Shown here: one piece after another, positions 8,281-15,739 of the stretch | Layout: each line of letters starts with the position of its first letter | Position numbering within the stretch: position 1 is the stretch's first letter | Source: Alphaproteobacteria bacterium | Lineage (GTDB): Bacteria > Pseudomonadota > Alphaproteobacteria > Rickettsiales > JADKJE01 | Reading direction: 5' to 3' | Length of the DNA stretch: 64,000 nucleotides | Assembly: GCA_016722515.1 (NCBI GenBank) | Contig: JADKJE010000004.1 | Location: 1-64,000, forward strand | The notes under the pieces: generated by a model | What the model was told of the DNA's origin: nothing | Databases searched by the model: none | What the model saw: the letters and a program-made list of their open reading frames with translations, nothing else | Position numbers and translations under genes: made by a program

Positions 8281-9726
8281 CTAAGATGTTGGTTTGACTT
8301 CGATATGCTCGCCGAAGGATTTCAGCATCCCGACCGTTTGCTTCAAGTCGTCATGGGTGGTGCGGGGGTTGATCGTGCACATGCGCAGAACATGTTTGCC
8401 GCCAAGGATGGTTGGGCTGAGCATCGCATAGCCAGAATAGATGATGTCTTGCGCAATATGATTATTCAGTTCGTTCAGTGCCGATTCATCCAATCCATCT
8501 GCGCGGTAACGGAAAGTGATGATGCCCAGCTGTGCGGGCGTGATAATTTCCCAGCAATCACCGTTGCGTAGTAGCGATTCGACAATTTCGGCGTTCTCTA
8601 TGCCCTTGGTGATGGCCGCACGGAACGCGTCCACGCCGAAGGCCTTGAGCGACAGCCAGAGCTTGAGCGCACGGAATCCACGTGTCAGCTGCACGCCGTA
8701 ATCACAGAAATTGATCTGCTCGGCGCATTGCTCATTGAGCTTCAGATACTCCGCCGAGAAGCGGAAGGTGTTTTTCAGATGCTCGCGGTTGCGCACCAGT
8801 ACGCAGCCGATCTCATAAGGCTGGAACATCCATTTATGCGGGTCAATGCCCAGCGAGTCTGCCAGCTCTATACCTTCGAGCACTTTGCGTCCGCGCTCAG
8901 TAATGGCTGCGCTACCACCATACGCACCGTCCACATGCAGCCACAGGCCTTCGGCTTTGCAAAACGCGGAGAGTTCCTTGATAGGATCAGCCGCACCGGC
9001 GTTGGTGGTTCCGGCATTGGCCACCACGCAAAATGGCACCAGCCCTTGCAGCCGATCCGTCGCGATCTGCTGGCGCAATGCATCCACTGAAAGGCGGAAG
9101 GTCGCGTCGGAGGCAATCTTGCGAAGTTGGAACTGCTGGAAACCCAGAATCTTGAGACCTTTGGCTACGGATGAATGGGTTTGATCCGAGAAATACACCG
9201 TGGCGTTGGTGGTATTGCCTGCCAACATCACATGCCGTGCCACCGCTAGCCCTGTCATATTCGCCATCGAGCCGCCGCTGACAAATAACCCGCCTGCATC
9301 TTGCGGAAAGCGGAATAGCTCACGCAGCCACTCAATGGTAGTGACTTCGATCTGCGCCACACCGGACGGACCGATAAATGCTCCGCTGAAGACGTTAAAT
9401 GAGGAAGCAATCGCATCCGCCATGGCGCTGACAAAGTTGCTTGGCCCCGGCACGAAGGCAAAATAACGCGGGTGATCCAGATGCGTCATCTGGTCAAACA
9501 CATGGGTTTTAAGCTGCGCGAGAAGCTGTTCAACAGGCACGGCCTGCGTCGGCATCGGCTCGTGCAGGCCTTCGGTAATATGCTCCAGCGTGGATGGTGT
9601 GGTGACGGGTAAGTCCTTAAGACCAGCGAAATGATCAACAATCAGGCCAAATACCTTCTCCGCCATACGGCGCATGTCATCTTCGGGCAGCGTCAGAAGT
9701 GGTGGTTGATTATCCATCTTTGCCAT
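8281..9726 (-). CDS. Group II PLP-dependent amino acid decarboxylase
   Basis: Pyridoxal-phosphate decarboxylase of the aromatic amino acid / glutamate / diaminobutyrate group. Lys298 in DPHKWMFQPYE is the Schiff-base lysine, His184 (DQTHSS) stacks on the cofactor and Asp266 (HVDGAYGG) binds the pyridine nitrogen. At 481 aa it has the usual length. The substrate cannot be assigned from sequence. It overlaps the end of nnrS by 17 bp, so it is expressed with an NO-response gene, an unusual pairing. A pdxH gene further along could support its cofactor need, but that link is only inference. Confidence 0.9.
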   Translation of the reverse strand: MAKMDNQPPLLTLPEDDMRRMAEKVFGLIVDHFAGLKDLPVTTPSTLEHITEGLHEPMPTQAVPVEQLLAQLKTHVFDQMTHLDHPRYFAFVPGPSNFVSAMADAIASSFNVFSGAFIGPSGVAQIEVTTIEWLRELFRFPQDAGGLFVSGGSMANMTGLAVARHVMLAGNTTNATVYFSDQTHSSVAKGLKILGFQQFQLRKIASDATFRLSVDALRQQIATDRLQGLVPFCVVANAGTTNAGAADPIKELSAFCKAEGLWLHVDGAYGGSAAITERGRKVLEGIELADSLGIDPHKWMFQPYEIGCVLVRNREHLKNTFRFSAEYLKLNEQCAEQINFCDYGVQLTRGFRALKLWLSLKAFGVDAFRAAITKGIENAEIVESLLRNGDCWEIITPAQLGIITFRYRADGLDESALNELNNHIAQDIIYSGYAMLSPTILGGKHVLRMCTINPRTTHDDLKQTVGMLKSFGEHIEVKPTS

Positions 9727-10888
9727 CCAGTCTTGGGCGAAGAAGAATCGGCGTATACATCACCACAAAGATGCCGTAAGCGGTGAGCCAACACAAAGCC
9801 GCAAGCTGAAATCCTGTCATCGTATCCATCGGCAGACACCAGCCAAATACGCGAAGCAATGCGGCCAGATTAATCGCCACAAATGCGATATGCATGGCTT
9901 TTCCGATTTCCAGAGGCCTGCCGCTATGCCCCAGCGATACACGCGCAATCATACCGAGAATGAGTGTGCCCATCGCACCAGCGGTCAGGCTGTGGGTGGC
10001 AAAGGCCGCAGGCACTGAAAGCTCCATCAGCACGGCTGCTTTGGCAAAGAAGCTGAAGATCAGCCAGATGTAGCCTGCATGCAGCACCCATAGCAGCGGA
10101 ATGCTGAAGGTTTTGGCTGTTTGCCAGGAAGTAAATCGCCAGAGATTCACTACGCCCGCTGCGATGAAAAGCAAATACAGCCATGGCGCATCGGGTGCAA
10201 TGGCGTTGCACAGAACAGCAAGCGCCGTACAAATCATCGTGAGCTTTTCGATGCGTGGGTTGCGTGTGACGCTAATACCCAGTCGTCGCTCGGTGAAGAA
10301 GGGAATCACCCGCCCGCCAATCAGCGTCATCATGAGTGTGACGACACCAAGGCCAAGGCGGATGCCTGCATCGGCATATTCATCGTGCGTGAGCCCGGAT
10401 GCCAATGCCAAAAGCAGCAATAACGCGATGAATCCGTAATTGCGTTTATTGTTTGAACGAATGAGCGCAGGCGCAATCGCAAGCGCACAGCCCACGAAAA
10501 AACTGGCATCCACTACCATTACCAGCGTTTCAGGCAGCTTTGCTGACATGAACACGCACGCACGTCCGGCGCACCAAAGCCCTGTGAGGGCTGCCAAACG
10601 TGATCCTTTCACGGTAGGAAGCCCCGTCCAGTTGGGTACTGCCGTGAGCAAAAACCCTGCAATAATCGCACCCACAAAACCAAACAGCATTTCATGGCGA
10701 TGCCACTCCACCATACCCCATCTGCTAGGCAGCTCCGTCGCCATGCCGCTTATCAGCAGGATGAAATAGCCAAGCACCAAGAGTCCCCACAGACTGCCAA
10801 GCAGAAAGAATGGCCGAAAGCCAAGCCGGAACAAGGCAAATCCGTTTAGCAATGGTCTTTCAGGCTCGGAGATATTGATTAAGGTCAT
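9710..10888 (-). CDS. nnrS: NnrS family heme-copper membrane protein
   Basis: NnrS proteins are polytopic inner-membrane heme/copper proteins that protect cells from nitric-oxide stress. The 392-aa sequence has about 12 hydrophobic segments, the characteristic FRLGFRPFFLLGSLWG start, WHRHEMLFGFVGAIIAGFLLTAVPNWTG (shown in part) and GGRVIPFFTERRLG. The coordinating histidines (WHRHEM, and ATHSLTAGAMGT) are present. An FNR-like site lies about 62 bp upstream of the ATG, shared with the divergent porin. Confidence 0.93.
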   Translation of the reverse strand: MTLINISEPERPLLNGFALFRLGFRPFFLLGSLWGLLVLGYFILLISGMATELPSRWGMVEWHRHEMLFGFVGAIIAGFLLTAVPNWTGLPTVKGSRLAALTGLWCAGRACVFMSAKLPETLVMVVDASFFVGCALAIAPALIRSNNKRNYGFIALLLLLALASGLTHDEYADAGIRLGLGVVTLMMTLIGGRVIPFFTERRLGISVTRNPRIEKLTMICTALAVLCNAIAPDAPWLYLLFIAAGVVNLWRFTSWQTAKTFSIPLLWVLHAGYIWLIFSFFAKAAVLMELSVPAAFATHSLTAGAMGTLILGMIARVSLGHSGRPLEIGKAMHIAFVAINLAALLRVFGWCLPMDTMTGFQLAALCWLTAYGIFVVMYTPILLRPRLDGKDG

Positions 10889-10949
10889 GTGCAGCGCCTT
10901 CCATATTGGGATGTGATGGCGATGCTACGGCTCAAACACACAAAAACAC

Positions 10950-10963
10950 TTGAGCCGGATCAA
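10950..10963. promoter_or_regulatory. FNR/CRP-type site between nnrS and the porin gene
   Basis: TTGAGCCGGATCAA fits TTGAT-N4-ATCAA with one mismatch in the left arm. The centre is about 68 bp from the nnrS and porin starts, so either or both of the divergent genes could be controlled. Confidence 0.65.
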
Positions 10964-11024
10964 TTCGTATGACGCTTTTACCCATTAGGTTTTCGTGCAT
11001 GATGATCACTTCTATGAGGACACT

Positions 11025-12284
11025 ATGACGAACCGCCGACTACTACTGACAAGCGCACTAACACTGTGCATCGCTGCCAGCTTTCCAGCCTATGCTGCTG
11101 ATCCTGTTGCAACGTCCGCAGCACCGAAGAGCGAATTCGCCAAGGCGCTGACAGAGGGTAAACCAATCCTCGATGCGCGCTATCGCTATGAATATGTCGA
11201 TCAGGATGGACTTGCTGACGAAGCCAACGCGCATACGATCCGCACGCGCTTGGGCTATGAAACGGGCAAGTTCAAAGATTTCAGCACACTGCTGGAGTTT
11301 GAGAATATCACCGATATTGGCGGAGAAAATTACAACGATACAATCAACGGGAAAACGTCCCACCCAACGGTGGCTGACCCGGAAGATACCGCGCTTAACC
11401 GTCTGCAGCTGACCTATACGGGGCTGCCCGATACGGCACTGGTGCTGGGTCGTCAAAACATCGTGCTGGACAACCAGCGTTTCGTGGGTGGTATCGCATG
11501 GCGGCAGAATGACCAGACATTCGATGCTATCAGCGTGAAGAATAATACGCTCAAAGACACCACGCTGTATTACGCCTATGCCAATCAGGTGAATCGTATC
11601 TTTGGCACGGATTCACCTGTGGGAACATGGGATGACAGCCATATCCACTTAATCAACGGCTCCTATGCTGGTCTGCCTTTTGGCAAAATCACGGGTTATA
11701 GCTACCTGCTCGATATTCAGGATTCACTGGCGCTCTCCAGCGCCACTTACGGCGCACGGTTTGAAGGAAAACATCCAGTAGCGGAAGGCGTCGTTGGTTT
11801 GCTGAACCTCGAATACGCCCACCAGAATGATTATGCTGATAATCCCAACAGCATCAGCTTCAATTATTACTCTATCGAGCCTGGGGTGACGTTTGGCCAG
11901 TGGACGCTTAAAGGACAATATGAATCCATCGAGGGCGACGGCACGAATGCGATGCAATTTGCGCTCGGCACCAACCATGCGTTCGATGGCTGGGTGGATA
12001 AATTCCTCACTACACCCGCAAACGGCTTGGTCGATGCCAATATCGGCATCACCTATGTCGCCAAGTCGGAGAATGCGTGGCTGAACGGCACGAAGGCGAT
12101 GTTGGTGTATCATGATTTCTCAGCCGAACGCGGCAGTGCCGATTACGGCACGGAGTGGGATGCCTCAGTCGAGCAAACCTTCCAGCAATACTACACGGCA
12201 GGCATCAAGCTCGGCGCTTACAATGCCGATGATCTCTATACCGACACGGTGAAGATCATGCCGTACTTGCAGGTGAAGTTTTAG
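11025..12284 (+). CDS. Outer-membrane porin of the alginate-export-like type
   Basis: A 419-aa beta-barrel protein. The ATG at 11025 (preceded by TGAGGAC) is chosen over the upstream in-frame ATG at 10995 because it gives a clean signal peptide (TNRRLLLTSALTLCIAASFPAYA, cleaved after AYA). The mature part alternates polar and apolar residues, has many aromatic girdle residues and ends KIMPYLQVKF with a terminal Phe, typical of BamA-recognised barrels. Sequence such as ARYRYEYVDQDGL and LGRQNIVLDNQRFVG fits the alginate-export/OprD-like porin group. Substrate unknown. The FNR-like site upstream suggests it admits a solute used in anaerobic growth. Confidence 0.85.
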   Translation: MTNRRLLLTSALTLCIAASFPAYAADPVATSAAPKSEFAKALTEGKPILDARYRYEYVDQDGLADEANAHTIRTRLGYETGKFKDFSTLLEFENITDIGGENYNDTINGKTSHPTVADPEDTALNRLQLTYTGLPDTALVLGRQNIVLDNQRFVGGIAWRQNDQTFDAISVKNNTLKDTTLYYAYANQVNRIFGTDSPVGTWDDSHIHLINGSYAGLPFGKITGYSYLLDIQDSLALSSATYGARFEGKHPVAEGVVGLLNLEYAHQNDYADNPNSISFNYYSIEPGVTFGQWTLKGQYESIEGDGTNAMQFALGTNHAFDGWVDKFLTTPANGLVDANIGITYVAKSENAWLNGTKAMLVYHDFSAERGSADYGTEWDASVEQTFQQYYTAGIKLGAYNADDLYTDTVKIMPYLQVKF

Positions 12285-12294
12285 ATATTGCCCG

Positions 12295-12323
12295 TTGACA
12301 ATATAGTTAGGACTCCTTACTTA
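12295..12323 (+). promoter_or_regulatory. Possible sigma70 promoter for the thioredoxin-like gene
   Basis: TTGACA (12295-12300) is separated by 17 bp from TACTTA (12318-12323). This lies just after the porin stop and 50 bp before the next start. The -10 is imperfect. Confidence 0.4.
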
Positions 12324-12372
12324 TATGACTTCCCAGCAATGGTGTTGGGACTCATTAACTATGGAGTTACCT

Positions 12373-12624
12373 ATGTCTTCTAAAGCCGTATTTTATCATG
12401 CTGGCTGCCCAGTTTGTGTTTCCGCCGAACAACAAGTGCTCGACATTGTTGATCGTAACAAAGTCCAGCTTGAAGTGGTGCATTTTGCCCAAGGTGGCAA
12501 AGACCGGATTGCTGAAGCAGAAAAAGCTGGTGTTAAGTCAGTTCCCGCGCTCGTCATTGATGGTAATGTTCTGCATATCAATTATGGTGCGAGCATGAAC
12601 GATGTAAAAAAAGCTGTCGCGTAA
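12373..12624 (+). CDS. Small thioredoxin/glutaredoxin-like protein
   Basis: An 83-aa thioredoxin-fold protein starting SSKAVFYHAGCPVCVSAEQQ, with a CPVC active site at the end of the first strand, a VPALVIDG cis-Pro segment and a short final helix. The ATG at 12373 follows TGGAGTTACC; an upstream in-frame ATG at 12325 would add residues outside the fold. Likely a thiol-disulfide exchange protein of the cytoplasm. It precedes a DUF2024 gene and a Cys-tailed MarR regulator, suggesting a redox-linked cluster. Confidence 0.8.
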   Translation: MSSKAVFYHAGCPVCVSAEQQVLDIVDRNKVQLEVVHFAQGGKDRIAEAEKAGVKSVPALVIDGNVLHINYGASMNDVKKAVA

Positions 12625-12685
12625 TACAGCAATCAGGCGAGTGGGTTTGTACCTGCTTGCCTGATTTACCACATTGTGAGGACTC

Positions 12686-12958
12686 ATGAAATTTGACGTA
12701 TACGACACCTACGCGACATCCAACGCAGGAAAGACTATTCATTTTGATGTGTTCTTACCAAGCGGCGGTAGTAAAGAAACCGCCGTGCAACATGCGCGGA
12801 CGTTTTTAGAATCGATTGGCGAAGCCGCAGATGCAGTCAAATCCGAGCGTTGTAATTTTTGCCATAGCGAAAATGCCCCTCCTTTTGTTGAAGCGGAGAT
12901 TGCCAAATCCGGGCATTACATTCTACAAATGGAAGGCTGCCCCAATCCCTACCGATGA
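12686..12958 (+). CDS. DUF2024 family protein
   Basis: A 90-aa member of DUF2024, function unknown. It starts KFDVYDTYATSNAG and ends with RCNFCHSE ... HYILQMEGCP, so it has three cysteines near the C-terminus (about residues 56, 59 and 85) that could bind a metal. The stop overlaps the start of the following MarR-type regulator (ATGA), so the two are translated together and the regulator may control this cluster. Confidence 0.85.
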   Translation: MKFDVYDTYATSNAGKTIHFDVFLPSGGSKETAVQHARTFLESIGEAADAVKSERCNFCHSENAPPFVEAEIAKSGHYILQMEGCPNPYR

Positions 12959-13530
12959 GTAAGAGCATGAATGAAAATACAAAAATAGTGTTGGGTATTG
13001 AACGCCTATCAACGTTGTTTCGTGCTGCTTTGTGGGACGAGGCCAAACAATGTGGTTTAAGCCCTCTGCAAGTGCAGATCATGCTGTTTATCGCGTCTCA
13101 TACGCAAACACTGAATAATGTGTCGTGCCTGGCAAAAGAATTTGGCGTCACAAAAGCAACCGTGAGCGATGCTGTGCGGACGCTTCTCGGAAAGAAACTA
13201 CTCAAAAAGCAATCTGGCGATGATGCCAGAGCATTTTCTCTGCACCTCACCGCAGGCGGCCATAAGCAACTGCAAGAACTTGCCTCGCTTACCAAGCGTT
13301 TTGATGAAACACTTTCCTTGATTCCTGAAAGTGAGCGCGAAAGGATATGGGAAGGCTTGCTATTGCTCATCGGGCATTTACAAAAAACTGGCGTGATCCC
13401 GCTGCGGATGTGCTTTAGCTGCCAGCATTTTGAAAAGCGCAAAGGCGTACCCTATTGCAATTTATTGCAACAATCACTGCATCTGGAAGATATCCGCCTC
13501 GATTGCCAAGAACACCTTTTAGCCGCATAA
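12955..13530 (+). CDS. MarR-family regulator with a C-terminal cysteine cluster
   Basis: A 191-aa winged-helix regulator. Residues about 35-110 give the MarR DNA-binding domain (LSPLQVQIMLFIASHTQ, FGVTKATVSDAVRTL, KKQSGDDARAFSLHLT). The last 40 residues are an added segment with four Cys (MCFSCQHFEKRKGVPYCNLL ... RLDCQEH), a likely Zn or Fe-S site that could make it redox or metal responsive. Start at 12955 overlaps the DUF2024 stop; an alternative ATG is at 12967. Its 3' end overlaps the convergent gene at 13519 by 12 bp. Confidence 0.85.
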   Translation: MSKSMNENTKIVLGIERLSTLFRAALWDEAKQCGLSPLQVQIMLFIASHTQTLNNVSCLAKEFGVTKATVSDAVRTLLGKKLLKKQSGDDARAFSLHLTAGGHKQLQELASLTKRFDETLSLIPESERERIWEGLLLLIGHLQKTGVIPLRMCFSCQHFEKRKGVPYCNLLQQSLHLEDIRLDCQEHLLAA

Positions 13531-13764
13531 CACAGAGCCTACCTGAGGCTTCTCGTGTCCCTTTGAGTCCACCCAGTTGTGACACCAGAAGCGGTGCATC
13601 TCTTTATCGTAGTAAAAGTTATCTGGATGAAACATTGGGCAAGGCTTCTGCCCTCGGCAGTAATTACGTGGGGTTACGCTTTTATCTGTATGGGTGCAGC
13701 CGGGACATATATCGACCGCTAACGCCAACCCCACCCGCATCGCCGTATCTTCAGCATCTTCTCT
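13519..13764 (-). CDS. Small Cys-rich protein behind an FNR-like site
   Basis: An 81-aa protein of unknown function beginning REDAEDTAMRVGLALAVDIC. It has six Cys in pairs and singles (DICPGC, NYCRGQKPCPMF, FWCHNW, VLCG) and several His, so metal binding is plausible. Start 13764 is preferred over 13806 because it has an AGG-containing leader, and because the FNR-like site at 13832-13845, if used at -41.5, starts transcription near 13797, downstream of the longer start. It is oriented like the nar operon but separated from it by its own promoter. Confidence 0.65.
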   Translation of the reverse strand, partial: REDAEDTAMRVGLALAVDICPGCTHTDKSVTPRNYCRGQKPCPMFHPDNFYYDKEMHRFWCHNWVDSKGHEKPQVGSVLCG

Positions 13765-13831
13765 CATAAGAACCTGCCTTTCTGGATAGAACCCCACCTC
13801 TACCATACTGAGTTAAAATAAGAAAAAGTCA

Positions 13832-13845
13832 TTGATTTAGATCAA
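13832..13845 (-). promoter_or_regulatory. Consensus FNR-type site upstream of the small Cys-rich gene
   Basis: TTGATTTAGATCAA is a perfect TTGAT-N4-ATCAA, and symmetric further out (GTCATTGAT..ATCAATGAC). It faces only the gene at 13519-13764, since the other neighbour ends here. Confidence 0.85.
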
Positions 13846-13866
13846 TGACAAAGAAGAATCCTTGGA

Positions 13867-14337
13867 TTAGTTCACCAGAGGACTGCTGGCACGCTCCAGA
13901 GTAATACCCGCAATACTTGCTTGTCCAGCGAGTATCTTCACATACTGCTTCATCGCTTGTTGCTCGCTGGCTTCCTGCAGATATTCTGCTATCGACTCAC
14001 GCACGGCAGCAAAAGGTGCCACGTTGCTGCCCTGATCTCTGAATATGGACGGATTGCGCTGATAATAACGCTCGCATTCTTCTTCCGTCGGCGTTGGTAC
14101 AGTGATTTCCTGTTCGAGAAGGCTGTTCACCAGATATTCCCGTGCCAGCTCCGTATCGTCCTGCTCCACCGGAGGTGTGATGCCAAGCCGTGACGCTTCC
14201 TGACATAAAAGCTCACGAATGGTGAGTGCGAGCGCGGCTTGATATTGTGCTTCGGCAACATTCTCGGCGGGATGGTATTGCATTTCTGCAAACACTTCAT
14301 CATCCGTGATTTCAACTTTATTCACAAATACGGGCAT
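13867..14337 (-). CDS. PpiC/SurA-like accessory protein of the nar operon, no PPIase domain
   Basis: A 156-aa helical protein lying 2 bp after narI. Many nar operons have a PpiC/NifM-type peptidyl-prolyl isomerase here. This one resembles only the helical chaperone part of such proteins (ALTIRELLCQEASRLGI, TPTEEECERYYQRNP), and the parvulin catalytic domain appears absent. It is probably a folding or assembly aid for nitrate reductase, by context. No signal peptide is visible, so it should be cytoplasmic. Confidence 0.65.
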   Translation of the reverse strand: MPVFVNKVEITDDEVFAEMQYHPAENVAEAQYQAALALTIRELLCQEASRLGITPPVEQDDTELAREYLVNSLLEQEITVPTPTEEECERYYQRNPSIFRDQGSNVAPFAAVRESIAEYLQEASEQQAMKQYVKILAGQASIAGITLERASSPLVN

Positions 14338-14339
14338 AG

Positions 14340-15029
14340 TTATCTCCTCGCTGCTCGGCTACGCACGACTTGATAAGGTCGCCATACATAACGCACTGGT
14401 GCGCTTAAAATATGCACCAGACGGGTGAAGGGAAACAGGAAGAAAATGAACATCCCCAGAATCAAATGCGCCTTGTAAGGCCATGCCAGCGGCTCAATCA
14501 ACTCTGGATGAGCACCCTGGAAGGTGATGATGCTCTGGCACCATTCTGACAGCGCCATCATCACACTGCCATCAGAATGGCCGAGTGAGTATGGAATCGT
14601 CGTTAGCCCAAGCACCAGCTGCACCCAGAGGATAACCAGAATTGCTACATCTGCCGGTGCACTGGTCACGCGTACCCGTGCTACAAACAATCTGCGGACG
14701 CACAGAATGGTCAGGCCGATAAAACAGATCGTGCCGAAAAGCCCACCCATCACAATCGCAACCATCTGCTTATTCTCTGCACTGATGACGTGATGGTACA
14801 CGCTGTGCGGCGTGAGCAGCCCGATCAGATGCCCGAAAAATAGGAAAATCACGCCGATATGAAACAGGATATTGCCAACACGCAGGCCTTTATCCGCCAG
14901 AATCTGGCTTGAGGCAGCGCGCCATGAATAAGGCTCGCGGTCATAACGGATGATGGTGCCAAGCACCATCACCACCAGCACAATGTAGGGCAACATGCCA
15001 AAGAAAAACTCATGAAAGAAAGTAATCAT
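14340..15029 (-). CDS. narI: Respiratory nitrate reductase gamma subunit NarI
   Basis: Membrane cytochrome b subunit that takes electrons from quinol and passes them to NarH. The 229-aa protein starts ITFFHEFFFGMLPYIVL and has five hydrophobic segments, with heme-ligand histidines in LFHIGVIFLFFGHLIG and YKAHLILGMFIFFLFPFTRLVH (shown in part). The start at 15029 overlaps the narJ stop (ATGA); an upstream ATG at 15068 would sit inside narJ. Confidence 0.95.
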   Translation of the reverse strand: MITFFHEFFFGMLPYIVLVVMVLGTIIRYDREPYSWRAASSQILADKGLRVGNILFHIGVIFLFFGHLIGLLTPHSVYHHVISAENKQMVAIVMGGLFGTICFIGLTILCVRRLFVARVRVTSAPADVAILVILWVQLVLGLTTIPYSLGHSDGSVMMALSEWCQSIITFQGAHPELIEPLAWPYKAHLILGMFIFFLFPFTRLVHILSAPVRYVWRPYQVVRSRAARR

Positions 15030-15739
15030 ATCCGTTGCTCCATTGCTTGTGGTTTCCCTCCGCCACATCCACCGCCACCACAGCTTCCTCCGCCGCAGCC
15101 ACCTGCAGAAGCTGCGGGTGCGCTAGCGCCGAGGAACTCAATGGGTTTTTCTTCCCATTCCTTATCCATCGCAGCGAAATCAATCACCTCTGGTCGCGGT
15201 CTTGGTATTACTTTTACAGGTTCTTTGCCCATAAACCGGATCAGGCTATCGAGGATGACGTGCTGCGCCGCTCCACGCTCGGCCAGACGTTTGCTGAGTG
15301 CTTCAATCACATGCAGTGGGTCGCCCAACATTTCGACGGCTTCATGGTTTGGCAGAATAGAGAGAAACTCCAGAAACACTGGGAGATAATCTGGCAATTC
15401 ACTCGCCGATAGTTCGTAACCATGCTCCGCATACATCCCTGCCAGATCGACCATGGCCTGACCGCGATCCCGCGATTCACCATGCACATGCTCAAACAAA
15501 TGCAGTGAGAGCGAGCGCACGCGGTCGAATGCATCGACATACGCCTCCTGCAAATCAAACAGGTTGCTTTCCGCTGCATCTGCCGCAAAGGCATGAATTG
15601 CCTCTCTGTCTTGCGGCTTTAAGATAGCCTCACGGTTAATAAGCTCGGCGAGTTCGACCACTCCTTCCTGCCATTCCGTTGTCGGATAGCAAAGCAAGAT
15701 GCCAAGGGCCTTGAAGGTTTGAAATTTAGCTGCTGGCAT
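15026..15739 (-). CDS. narJ: Nitrate reductase assembly chaperone NarJ with Gly-Cys tail
   Basis: TorD-family chaperone that holds apo-NarGH until the molybdenum cofactor is inserted. The start at 15739 (PAAKFQTFKALGILLCYP) overlaps the narH stop by 14 bp. The family signature is present (LFEHVHGESRDRGQAMVDL, ELPDYLPVFLEFLSILP). The 237-aa protein ends with an unusual tail, GGCGGGSCGGGGCGGG, holding three Cys in a glycine run; NarJ of E. coli lacks this. The tail could bind a metal, but that is a guess. Confidence 0.94.
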   Translation of the reverse strand: MPAAKFQTFKALGILLCYPTTEWQEGVVELAELINREAILKPQDREAIHAFAADAAESNLFDLQEAYVDAFDRVRSLSLHLFEHVHGESRDRGQAMVDLAGMYAEHGYELSASELPDYLPVFLEFLSILPNHEAVEMLGDPLHVIEALSKRLAERGAAQHVILDSLIRFMGKEPVKVIPRPRPEVIDFAAMDKEWEEKPIEFLGASAPAASAGGCGGGSCGGGGCGGGKPQAMEQRI

